From contig CAYJOL010000003.1 in the NCBI GenBank assembly GCA_964371785.1, forward strand, positions 310,001-374,000: a stretch of DNA of 64,000 nt, in the 5' to 3' direction. The stretch comes from CAVQCT01 sp964371785 (GTDB lineage: Bacteria; Zixibacteria; MSB-5A5; GN15; FEB-12). A program made the translations under genes and the position numbers. The stretch's first letter is position 1. Every line of letters begins with the position of its first letter. The notes under the pieces are model-generated. The model saw only the letters and a list, made by a program, of their open reading frames with translations. It did not search any database and was not told where the DNA came from. Below, piece after piece: positions 53,677-62,649 of this stretch.

Positions 53677-53703
53677 TTACTCAGTTCTGATTCAGTCCAG
53701 GTT

Positions 53704-56700
53704 CTACGGGCAGTTAGGTGCGGGGCCGTTGTTGAACGAGAATTCTACGAGAACAACAAGGTCGCCTATATCCAGTGAGCCGCTCGAATCCATATCGGCC
53801 GCCTGGAAGATGGGCGGCTCGGTACCGTCGTTGAATGAGTACTCTACCAGAAATACCAGGTCGCCAATATCAGGGCCCAACAGATTGCCGTCAACGTCAC
53901 CGCAGACATACGACATCACCTGCATCGTGGTCGGAATAGACCAGACTGGCGAATCGGGATCGTTCGACGAAACCGACACCGCTCCGGTATAGTTGCCGTC
54001 GGGCATATCGGTAGCATCGAATTTCACCGTAACGGTGGCATTGCTGAACGGCTCAATCACGCCTCCGGCAGGAAGCGCCGAAAGCCAGTGCTGAGCAGTG
54101 ATAGCGATTGCGAGATTGTCGTGCATGTACGGAGCATTATAGAGAATCTGCAGAGCATCGTTCTCAACGGCATTTTGTATGCCGATAGTTGAACTTTGCA
54201 GAGTCACCACTCCCGAATTCATGACGCCATACTGTAACAGTATGGTTCCATCGGAATTGAGAATCGCCTGGAAATTGGTGGAGCCTGTTCCGGTAGTAGA
54301 GTAGTAAAACTTAATATCAACGAAGCTGACGATAAAGCGCCCGCCTGCCATGTCATAATAGTAGTAGACGTTGCCGCCTTTGCGCGGGTCAAGGTCATCC
54401 CACCACATAGCCAGAAGACTCTTGAAGGTTGCAACCGGCATGGCGGCATTAGCGCGGCTTCCCAATCCCGCGTCGAACGTCACGATTCCGTTGGAGCCAA
54501 TGTACAGCTGTGTATAGACGCTGTCATAATATGGGAATCCGAATCCGATAGGAATTGGCCCGACGAAATTGTCATCGCCCAGCGTCACTGCGGTACCGAC
54601 CGCTGAGATGTCGACCCATCCGAAGGCCGGGCCACCCTGTTCATCGGAATCGACCCACGAATGTCCGAATATATCCGGACCGCCGAAGTTGGCCTTCTGC
54701 TCCGTGAAGAAGGGTTCCGTGGCATCGGACTTATCACCATCGGCCGGTTGGTAGCCCAGCGGTGTGAGCGTCTGAGTCGAAACCGCCTGACCGGAGATTG
54801 CCGCCTTCTGATTCATCTGGCAGCCAACCTGGTAGAGGAGCCTGCCGGGGCCGTTGTTGGTGATAGTCAGCGGGTACGTCTGCTGAGTATTAGTCGGTAG
54901 TGTCTGTTCCAGAGTCGTCTCGGCTAATGAAATATCGGGCACATAGATGTGCATGAAAATGGCTATTGACCCGTTCTGGGCGTTGGCGTCGTTCGAGGTC
55001 CAGTTGATCTCGCAGAGGTGATCGCCGACGCCAAGAGTCGCGGTCTGAAGCGTGACATTGAAATCGATGCTGTCACCCGGGGCGAGGATCTGCTGCGCAG
55101 GATTGAAGCTCACCCAGCTGTCTGTGCAGGTGAACCATATGCGCAAAGTGCCGGCGCCGTCGTTCTTGATCGCAACCGGTTTGACCACCTGTTCGCCGAT
55201 CTGCAGACTGTCGGTAAGTGTGGATTCATCGATAACCAGTTGCGGATAGCCGATCCGTCCGTACCCCTTGATCTCGATATCATCGATATTCCATCCGGCG
55301 TACACCTGGGAACCGTCGGTCGAGCCGAGGCCGAACCGGATCTGGAAGTTTGGATTGCTGTCGGCGATAGTGGAGAGATCATATTCCTGAAGACCCCATG
55401 AGGTTTCCTGTACGGTAGTTCCCGGGTTCTCATACAGGCGGACCCAGGCAGTGCCATCGTAGGCCTCAAAGTAAGCATGATCGTATGAAGCTGATTCGAT
55501 GCCGAGCTGACGATAGAACGAAAGAATGACACCGGACATGGAACCACAGTCGATCATCGGCGAGGTGACCCATTGGGTCCCGCTGATGCTGTTGCTATAT
55601 GTGCCGACTGTTGTCAGGTCGTTGCCGAGAATTTGATTATCTGAGGTTGCCGAGTGATCCTCCGACGGATCGCCACCGGCGCCGGCCACTGGTCCCATCT
55701 GCCATTCCGCCGTTCCGCCGAGTCCAGTCCATCCCTGGTCATAAGCGAAGTCATCGACATAGAAGGCAACGCGGTCTCCAACTGTGATGTTAAACGGAAG
55801 GCTGATAGTGTAGCCGCCACCGGCGTCGACTTGCATCGATACCGGCACCCCGTAGCCGATTGGACATCCGGCGTCGGCCGTGAGTTCATAACTGTCAGCG
55901 GAGTTGTTAGCGGTGCCACCGACCGAATCGATTGTGCCGAACGTGCCGAAAGCATCGAGGACCGACACATATTGGTCGCTCAAGTTTAGTGTGGCGGTGG
56001 TGCTGAATGCCTGACCGGTACCGGTGTTTCTGAGGGTTACAGTTACCTCCGCCGTTTCACCGGGGTCGAGCACTCCGTTATTGTCGCCGCCAATGGCATC
56101 ATTGATGCTCGCGGAGACAAACTCAAGAACCGGCGCCTTCACGGCTACCTGGAACGATCCTGTCCAGGTGTCGCGAGCCGTACCGGTCACGCTGAGATCG
56201 AATACGATCTTGTGTTTGTCGGGGACATCGGAAGCCACCTGGAAAGCAAAACCGTTCTCTACATATCCGGTGCCCCAATCATTGACGATAGTCCCGTAAG
56301 GCTCGGTGCCATCCGTGACCGTCACATACGGATCACTCGTGCTGACGGTAGCGACGACGTCGTACGCCACATCAGGTCCGACATTAACGAGAGTCAGGCC
56401 CATCTGGATAGTCTCACCGTTCTCGACGATACCGTTTCCGTTCGCTTGCGTGTCATTCAACGTTGTGGCGTTGTAAATAACGTACGGACCCGATGGCGTG
56501 ATGACCTGGATTGTCGAGATATACGGAATGCGGTTCTGACAAGTTACCACAATGTCCGCGGTTCCGGGGGCGGCAATTGCTGACAGAGTGATTGTCGCTT
56601 GACCTGTCTCGTCGACATATCCAGCGCCCTTGAGTTCTCCCTCGATGCTGATGCCAACGTACGAACCGGGATCCGCGGAGACGGTAATCGACGGTGCGGT

Positions 56701-58575
56701 CATGAGAATGGCCGCGTCGTGCATAACGTTGTTCTGCTGAGGGGTTCCCAGGTACGTCATTACGGACGGATCACCCATCAATGTATAGATTTCCCAGTAG
56801 TATTGAGTACGGCTGGAACCGGACTCCGTGACAGCCATGTTACCGGCGAAGATCAGCGCATCATTTACCACATATTGCTGACTCACCGGTTCGCCGTGGT
56901 CGTGGAAGACACCGTCGTAGGCGCCCTGGCCGGTCTGCTCATAGGTCGGTCCGGCTGCTACTATCGGGCCGTACCCGACTCCCCACCAGTAATCTTCATC
57001 CCAGTAAGTCGAGTTGGTGCCGCCGATATATCCGATACCGCCTTTGTCGGTGAGCTGCATGAAAGCTTCACCGAAGCAGGGAGTAGAATAATCAGTCCCG
57101 AAGGTGTTGGTGAGGCAGCAGTTTCCAATAGCAAGCAGATACTTGTGGTTAGCGGTGAGACCCGGCAGATCGCTTCGCTCAAATGAGGGATCGGCGTGGC
57201 CTTCGTGACTGCCGTGCGCCGTATAGTTCATGAATCCGATACCGGTGTTCACCGTCTGGATAATAGCTGATGCCGCGCCGGCGCCGGCCGATGCGGGATA
57301 CAGCCAGACAGACGGATTGATGTTGTGCGCGGCATTGAAGTATTGAGTCGTTCCATAGTTAATCTGACCATTACCGTACGTCGGGGCATAACCGGCATCC
57401 ACGCCGGCAATGAGAGTGTTGTTGGTCAGGTACGACGGATCAGGCATCAGGAATTGTTCGTATTCCAGCGTCTTGTCAATCTGCGGCTGAAGATCCGAAG
57501 TAGTCTGGGCCGAGAAACGCCCATAGTAAATTTCCGGGAAGTTGTCGCCGGTGAATTCGCACAGACGAAGATCGGTGATATGCGAACCGGCGCTACCGGC
57601 AAACGGCGGAATCTGCTGAGCATCGCCAACCAGCAGAACGAACGACGGCGCCGGATCTTCCGGCGTTCCGGCATTATATTGCGATTGGATATAGGCCTTG
57701 ATCGCGGTATTCGAGGTCCCGATTACGTCCGTATAGGCTGTAATTACCGTGAATCCTTTTTTGGTCTTCCATTCGATGAACGGCTGAAGCTGGGCTTCAA
57801 ACATGCGATTGGAAATGATCAGGTATTTCACCGGGTACTTGACCAGATTGTCCTTGAGAGAGGAAAACTGTCCCGGGTAGTTAATGACTTGATTGTTGAC
57901 CGGCTCGAAGTAGGGCGAATACCCTTTCCGCCAGTTCATTTGAGTTTCGACCCAATCAGGATGTTCGAAAGTGACAGTGACCACAATCTCAGTGTACACG
58001 CGAACAATATTCTTGGTCGGGTTATACTCCACCGGGGCGATTGAGACCATACCCAGACGAATCCCGCGCATCACCCCCTGGATACCAGACTCCGCCAGCG
58101 GCAGAGTATAGAAACCGTCCTGGGCATAGACGCCCTGGTTATACTCAAATGGAACGGTAGATGGGTCGGTTGACTTGGAGAGTGGCGCCTGGGCCGGCAT
58201 AAGGGGGTCGGTCAACCCAAGACTCTCCAGAGAGATTTCAACCGATTTGGAGCTGACAACTTTCGTCTGCAGTTCGCATCCGAACGGAATAGATATCAGC
58301 TTGTTGACCATGGGCAGCGATGGTTCACCGATGCGATGCGACAACGTGAAGCCGTCGGCCGTCATCAGTGTGAACTGACCTTCTCGAGTAGTGACACTCG
58401 CAAGGTCGACCGTGCCGACGTCCAGCCGGAGAGTGATTGAGCTATTGTTCTGATCGAGAAGGGTGACCCCGCCCGGAGAGGTACCCACAGTGATTGATTG
58501 GCCGGCCATAATTGAACCGGCGGCCATGAGGCATATCAGTAGCCCCAGGCATAACCCTTTAGCAAACTTTCCCAC
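53704..58575 (-). CDS. Giant secreted C25 (gingipain-type) peptidase with dockerin-like end
   Basis: 1,623 residues from GTG 58575 (GGAGGTAATC upstream). Signal peptide 1-25; propeptide-like region to about 230; C25 caspase-fold domain about 245-650, with catalytic His454 (YTAHGSHEGHAD) and Cys486/487 (AIGNCCLTN), and SFVLLVGDAQQIPP. Then several Ig-like/CARDB-like beta modules, a MAM/jelly-roll-like module (about 960-1,120) and a nidogen-like stretch (about 1,380-1,470). The end has two EF-hand-type loops, DVDGNLLGPDIGDL and DMDSSGSLDIGDL, a dockerin-like pair ending in Cys. No T9SS sorting domain is evident. A predicted extracellular Lys/Arg-type cysteine protease, but specificity cannot be read. 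Confidence 0.93.
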   Translation of the reverse strand: MGKFAKGLCLGLLICLMAAGSIMAGQSITVGTSPGGVTLLDQNNSSITLRLDVGTVDLASVTTREGQFTLMTADGFTLSHRIGEPSLPMVNKLISIPFGCELQTKVVSSKSVEISLESLGLTDPLMPAQAPLSKSTDPSTVPFEYNQGVYAQDGFYTLPLAESGIQGVMRGIRLGMVSIAPVEYNPTKNIVRVYTEIVVTVTFEHPDWVETQMNWRKGYSPYFEPVNNQVINYPGQFSSLKDNLVKYPVKYLIISNRMFEAQLQPFIEWKTKKGFTVITAYTDVIGTSNTAIKAYIQSQYNAGTPEDPAPSFVLLVGDAQQIPPFAGSAGSHITDLRLCEFTGDNFPEIYYGRFSAQTTSDLQPQIDKTLEYEQFLMPDPSYLTNNTLIAGVDAGYAPTYGNGQINYGTTQYFNAAHNINPSVWLYPASAGAGAASAIIQTVNTGIGFMNYTAHGSHEGHADPSFERSDLPGLTANHKYLLAIGNCCLTNTFGTDYSTPCFGEAFMQLTDKGGIGYIGGTNSTYWDEDYWWGVGYGPIVAAGPTYEQTGQGAYDGVFHDHGEPVSQQYVVNDALIFAGNMAVTESGSSRTQYYWEIYTLMGDPSVMTYLGTPQQNNVMHDAAILMTAPSITVSADPGSYVGISIEGELKGAGYVDETGQATITLSAIAAPGTADIVVTCQNRIPYISTIQVITPSGPYVIYNATTLNDTQANGNGIVENGETIQMGLTLVNVGPDVAYDVVATVSTSDPYVTVTDGTEPYGTIVNDWGTGYVENGFAFQVASDVPDKHKIVFDLSVTGTARDTWTGSFQVAVKAPVLEFVSASINDAIGGDNNGVLDPGETAEVTVTLRNTGTGQAFSTTATLNLSDQYVSVLDAFGTFGTIDSVGGTANNSADSYELTADAGCPIGYGVPVSMQVDAGGGYTISLPFNITVGDRVAFYVDDFAYDQGWTGLGGTAEWQMGPVAGAGGDPSEDHSATSDNQILGNDLTTVGTYSNSISGTQWVTSPMIDCGSMSGVILSFYRQLGIESASYDHAYFEAYDGTAWVRLYENPGTTVQETSWGLQEYDLSTIADSNPNFQIRFGLGSTDGSQVYAGWNIDDIEIKGYGRIGYPQLVIDESTLTDSLQIGEQVVKPVAIKNDGAGTLRIWFTCTDSWVSFNPAQQILAPGDSIDFNVTLQTATLGVGDHLCEINWTSNDANAQNGSIAIFMHIYVPDISLAETTLEQTLPTNTQQTYPLTITNNGPGRLLYQVGCQMNQKAAISGQAVSTQTLTPLGYQPADGDKSDATEPFFTEQKANFGGPDIFGHSWVDSDEQGGPAFGWVDISAVGTAVTLGDDNFVGPIPIGFGFPYYDSVYTQLYIGSNGIVTFDAGLGSRANAAMPVATFKSLLAMWWDDLDPRKGGNVYYYYDMAGGRFIVSFVDIKFYYSTTGTGSTNFQAILNSDGTILLQYGVMNSGVVTLQSSTIGIQNAVENDALQILYNAPYMHDNLAIAITAQHWLSALPAGGVIEPFSNATVTVKFDATDMPDGNYTGAVSVSSNDPDSPVWSIPTTMQVMSYVCGDVDGNLLGPDIGDLVFLVEYSFNDGTEPPIFQAADMDSSGSLDIGDLVVLVEFSFNNGPAPNCP

Positions 58576-59194
58576 GATTACCTCCGTCTACATTTAAACT
58601 AGATCGCAAAAATGATTATTTTATAGCTATCTATCTCCTCGGGGACAATGGTATGGGTACTGAGAGAGATCAGTGATGCGAATTGGGTGTATACAATTCA
58701 CCGATGCAACCAATGCTCTAAAGTATTCAGATGCGGTGTGTGATGCGTGTAACGGGGAGTTCCACACACCTGTGGCCATCTATCTTTTCAAAGATAACAC
58801 TTAATCCGCTGACTGTCAATAAAATAAAGGAATTATCTATCCATTGCTCCACGACACCAGCATAGCACCCCGCTCCTCTCAACTCCCGGCAAGTCTGCCA
58901 CGGCCTTTCCACCAGCAAGCCAAGAAACTGTTTTGCGTCACACGATAAGGCGGGTCCGGGGAAAACCCAGCTCTTACTGTTTCGGGTTATGGTTGCCATC
59001 GTCGTGCCATCAGCCGGCTCCCGTAGCCCAAAACTGTGTAATTTAGCCCGCTCGAGCCACTTGAATAAGGCAATATGGGCCTGGGTCGGGGAATCCGGTC
59101 GGTTCGAGATGGCAAAAAAAAAGTAAACCCCATTTTCATAAATGTGTAAAATCCTAATTATAGGAATTTTTCAATAAACAACGAGGAAGTCTTT
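58576..59194. other. Intergenic region between divergent genes
   Basis: 619 bases holding the promoters of the C25 peptidase and the ABC operon. A short palindrome, TCCTA-ATTA-TAGGA, lies at about 59152-59165, 30 bases before the ABC start. A minus-strand frame at 58727-58999 has no RBS and no recognised similarity. Confidence 0.45.
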
Positions 59195-59971
59195 ATGAAT
59201 ACCAGTTCATCAAAGACCATGATCGAAGCTCGGGGATTGAGCAAGTACTACGGTGCCTTTGTGGCCATCACAGACATTTCGTTTACGATCCCCGGAGGGC
59301 AGATCGTGGCCTTTCTCGGGCCCAATGGAGCCGGTAAATCCACGACGATGAAGATTCTGAGCGGATATCTCGCGGCCAGCAAAGGGAGTGCCGCCATAGG
59401 CGGCTTGGATATCCGAAGCGAGCGGCTGCAGGCTGTCAGGAAGCTTGGCTATCTCCCTGAAAATGGTCCGCTCTATGAAGATATGACCCCGTTGGAGCTT
59501 CTGCGCTTTTTCGGCGAGGCCCGGGGTCTTCTGGAGCATGATCTGAAAGGGCGGATTGGGTATGTCTCGCAGCTGTGTGCCCTTGGTGATGTCCTGGAGA
59601 AGCCGATCGGCAAGCTCTCCAGAGGTTACCGCCAAAGAGTCGGTTTGGCCCAGGCGCTGTTGCACGACCCCGAAGTGTTGATCATGGATGAGCCGACCGC
59701 CGGACTTGACCCGAATCAGATCAGGGATTTTCGAATCAACATCAGCCGGTTGGGCGAATCCAAAACCATTCTGATCTCGACTCACATTCTCCAGGAAGTC
59801 GAGGCTATCGCACATCGCGTGATTCTCGTAAACGACGGCCGCCTTGTTTATGACGGTACTCCCGACGACCTAAAACGGAAAGGCTCGCTGGAGTCGGCTT
59901 TTTATGAACTGACAAGTCGGGGATCCGATGGACAGCCGGGGATCTCTACCGAAGCGGGGGGGCAGCGATGA
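59195..59971 (+). CDS. ABC transporter ATP-binding protein (GldA-like)
   Basis: 258 residues. Walker A GPNGAGKST (42-50), Q loop, signature LSRGYRQRVGLAQAL (about 142-156), Walker B VLIMDEPTAGLDPNQ and switch STHILQEV. Belongs to the ABC-2 export group (GldA/NatA type). Overlaps the permease gene by 4 bases (ATGA). The operon layout matches the GldA-GldF-GldG type of system. Confidence 0.95.
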   Translation: MNTSSSKTMIEARGLSKYYGAFVAITDISFTIPGGQIVAFLGPNGAGKSTTMKILSGYLAASKGSAAIGGLDIRSERLQAVRKLGYLPENGPLYEDMTPLELLRFFGEARGLLEHDLKGRIGYVSQLCALGDVLEKPIGKLSRGYRQRVGLAQALLHDPEVLIMDEPTAGLDPNQIRDFRINISRLGESKTILISTHILQEVEAIAHRVILVNDGRLVYDGTPDDLKRKGSLESAFYELTSRGSDGQPGISTEAGGQR

Positions 59972-62646
59972 ACGTAAACCGAAAGTTGATTTTTGTAATC
60001 GCTAAACGGAATCTCCGGTCCTATTTCAGCTCTCCCACAGGCTATGTGTTTATCACGCTATTTATCTTTCTGAGTGCCGCGGCCGCCTTCTGGCAGGAGC
60101 GATTTTTCGCGGACAACCTCGCCAACCTCGATAAACTCAATGATTATTTCCCGTACCTGCTGCTATTTTTCATCCCGGCTCTCACTATGAGTATCTGGGC
60201 CGATGAAAAAAAACAGGGGACCGATGAGCTGCTCTTGACGTTGCCGGCAACCGACCTCGAAGTAGTTTTGGGAAAGTACTTTTCAGTGTTGGGAATCTAC
60301 AGCGCGTCATTAATACTCTCCATGAGTCATGTGCTCGTGTTGTTCTGGCTCGGCAGTCCGGATATCGGGTTGATGCTCTCAAACTACCTTGGATACTGGC
60401 TGCTTGGAGGGGCATTACTGGCGGTCGGTATGTTTGCGTCGCTGCTGACTTCAAATGTGACGGTGGCGTTCGTGCTGGGAGCTGTCTTCTGCTCATTCTT
60501 TGTCTTCGTCGATTCGGCCCGTTTAGTTCTATCGGAATGGCTGCAGACGCTTCTGGCGCCGCTTGGCGTAACGGTCAACTTCCTGCAATTTGCTCACGGT
60601 GTCATCAGCTTCTCGTCGCTGGTGTTTTTCGTTTCCATTGCGGCGACCATGCTCTACCTGAATGTCGTGGTAATTGGAAAACGTCACTGGCCGATTGAGG
60701 CCGGCGGGTACAAATATTGGACACATCAGTTGGTGCGGGCCGTAGCCCTCATCGTGGCCGTCATCAGTCTGAACGCAATAATCGGCTACCACACGTTCCA
60801 CATCGACGCCACTGCCGAGCGGCTGCATTCTCTCTCGCCGGAGACCAAGCAGATGATCGACAATCTCCCTGCCAATCACCCTGTGCTCATCGAGGCGTTC
60901 ATAAGTCCGGAAGTGCCCCGTGATTATGTTGAGACGCGGGCCAATTTGCTGAGCATGCTGGGAGAAGTTTCAAATCGAGCCGGTAGTAAAGTCCAGGTCC
61001 TGATTCACAATACCGAACCGTACACAAATGAGGCGCGTGATGCGCGCGAGAAATTTGGCATTGTGCCGAGGACGCTGGTGAGCAATGAAAGCGCCCAAGC
61101 CAGGAGTTATGATGTTTTCATGGGGGTCGCCTTTACCAGCGGGCTTAACGAGGAAGTCATCCCCTTCTTTGACCGCGGTTTACCGGTCGAGTACGAGCTT
61201 ACCCGGAGTATCCGGGTGGCCGCAAGATCTGCCCGCAAGCGAGTCGGGGTGTTGTCGACTGAGGCGAAGCTGTTCGGCGACTTTGATTATCAGACGATGT
61301 CCAGCCGGCCATCGTGGTCAGTCGTCTCGGAATTGAAGAAGCAATACGATGTTGTGCAGGTAAGCGCCGATGATCCGATTACGGAGAAGCTCGATGCGAT
61401 GCTGGTAGTGATGCCGTCGACACTTACTCAAAAGCAAATGAATAACCTTCAGACATATATCCTTGCCGGTAATCCGACGCTTCTGCTGGTCGATCCGATA
61501 CCGGTATTCAATGTCGGCTTGTCTCCAGTTCTCCCGGCCGGATCAAATCAAAACCCCTTCATGCGCAATCAGCAGGAACAACCACCTGAGAAAGGAAACA
61601 TCGACGGGTTGATGAGCGCGATCGGCGTCAGCTGGAATCCGTCGCAACTGGTCTGGGACACGTACAACCCGCATCCGGACCTTATCCAGCTTCAGCCCGA
61701 GGTTATTTTCGTGGGACAAGGGAACGGTTCCTCAGATGCCTTCAATCCGAACGATCCGGCGACATCAGGACTTCAGGAGCTCGTGACCATGTACACCGGC
61801 TATCTCTTCAAGGGCCTGAACAGCAAGTTTACTTTCGAGCCGCTCATACGGACGGGAAAACTGTCCGGGGTGTTGAACTGGAGCGATTTGGTCCGTCGCG
61901 GTTTTCTCGGCATGGGATTCTCCCTTAATCCCAATCCGCGCCGGTATCCATCCGGGGAATCATATATTCTCGCCGCCCGAGTGACCGGAACCGAATCATC
62001 GTCGGACTCCTTAAAGGCTGGAGACCCGGCCAGCAAAGTGAACGCGATCGTAGTTGCCGATGCTGACTTTATATCCGAGCAGTTTTTCCAGATTCGCAAA
62101 CAGGGGATCGGTGATCTGAATTTTGATAATGTGACGTTTTTCCTGAACGCTATCGACGAGTTAGCCGGAGATACTTCATTCATTGCCCTCCGCAAGAAAC
62201 GGATTCGTCACCGCACCCTTGAAACTGTCGAGGCACAAACTAAACAGTTTGTGCAAAAGCGAATCGATGATGAAAAGGACGCGGAGACGCAGGCACAGCA
62301 GGCGCTGCAGGATGCTCAGAAGTCACTGAACGAGAAGGTGGCCCAGGTGAGTAATCGAACCGACCTTGATGCCCAGACCAAGCAGATCATGGCGCAGAAC
62401 CTTCAGGAAGTTGAGAACCGCCGATTCGAGGTACTCAAGACAAATATTGAGGCGAAGAAAGAGGCAAAAGTTGCGGCCAGTCAGGAAACCATGAACCAGT
62501 CGATCCAGTCGATTCAGACAAGGATCAAGACGATGGCCGTTCTGCTGCCGCCAATTCCGGTGTTTGTGCTTGGTGTGTTTATCTTTGTTCGACGGCGCAA
62601 ACGCGAAAAAGAGGGGGCGATGGCCGTCCGGAGACTAAGGAGCTAA
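59968..62646 (+). CDS. ABC-2 permease fused to GldG domain (GldFG-like)
   Basis: 892 residues. N-terminal 1-255: six membrane helices with YVFITLFIFLSAAAAFW and MSIWADEKKQGTDELLLTLP, the ABC-2/GldF permease. 255-640: helix (LIVAVISLNAIIGYHTF), then the GldG extracytoplasmic domain (PVLIEAFISPEVP, GVLSTEAKLFGDFDY). 740-845: long coiled coil rich in Gln/Glu. 850-875: C-terminal helix and basic tail. GldF and GldG are separate proteins in gliding Bacteroidetes; fusions occur elsewhere. Substrate unknown; link to gliding is not implied. Confidence 0.9.
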   Translation: MNVNRKLIFVIAKRNLRSYFSSPTGYVFITLFIFLSAAAAFWQERFFADNLANLDKLNDYFPYLLLFFIPALTMSIWADEKKQGTDELLLTLPATDLEVVLGKYFSVLGIYSASLILSMSHVLVLFWLGSPDIGLMLSNYLGYWLLGGALLAVGMFASLLTSNVTVAFVLGAVFCSFFVFVDSARLVLSEWLQTLLAPLGVTVNFLQFAHGVISFSSLVFFVSIAATMLYLNVVVIGKRHWPIEAGGYKYWTHQLVRAVALIVAVISLNAIIGYHTFHIDATAERLHSLSPETKQMIDNLPANHPVLIEAFISPEVPRDYVETRANLLSMLGEVSNRAGSKVQVLIHNTEPYTNEARDAREKFGIVPRTLVSNESAQARSYDVFMGVAFTSGLNEEVIPFFDRGLPVEYELTRSIRVAARSARKRVGVLSTEAKLFGDFDYQTMSSRPSWSVVSELKKQYDVVQVSADDPITEKLDAMLVVMPSTLTQKQMNNLQTYILAGNPTLLLVDPIPVFNVGLSPVLPAGSNQNPFMRNQQEQPPEKGNIDGLMSAIGVSWNPSQLVWDTYNPHPDLIQLQPEVIFVGQGNGSSDAFNPNDPATSGLQELVTMYTGYLFKGLNSKFTFEPLIRTGKLSGVLNWSDLVRRGFLGMGFSLNPNPRRYPSGESYILAARVTGTESSSDSLKAGDPASKVNAIVVADADFISEQFFQIRKQGIGDLNFDNVTFFLNAIDELAGDTSFIALRKKRIRHRTLETVEAQTKQFVQKRIDDEKDAETQAQQALQDAQKSLNEKVAQVSNRTDLDAQTKQIMAQNLQEVENRRFEVLKTNIEAKKEAKVAASQETMNQSIQSIQTRIKTMAVLLPPIPVFVLGVFIFVRRRKREKEGAMAVRRLRS

Positions 62647-62649
62647 GCG

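Noticed and set aside
58727..58999. Minus-strand 90-codon ORF between the C25 peptidase and ABC operon
   Set aside because: No RBS, no motif, atypical composition; the region is a divergent promoter zone.
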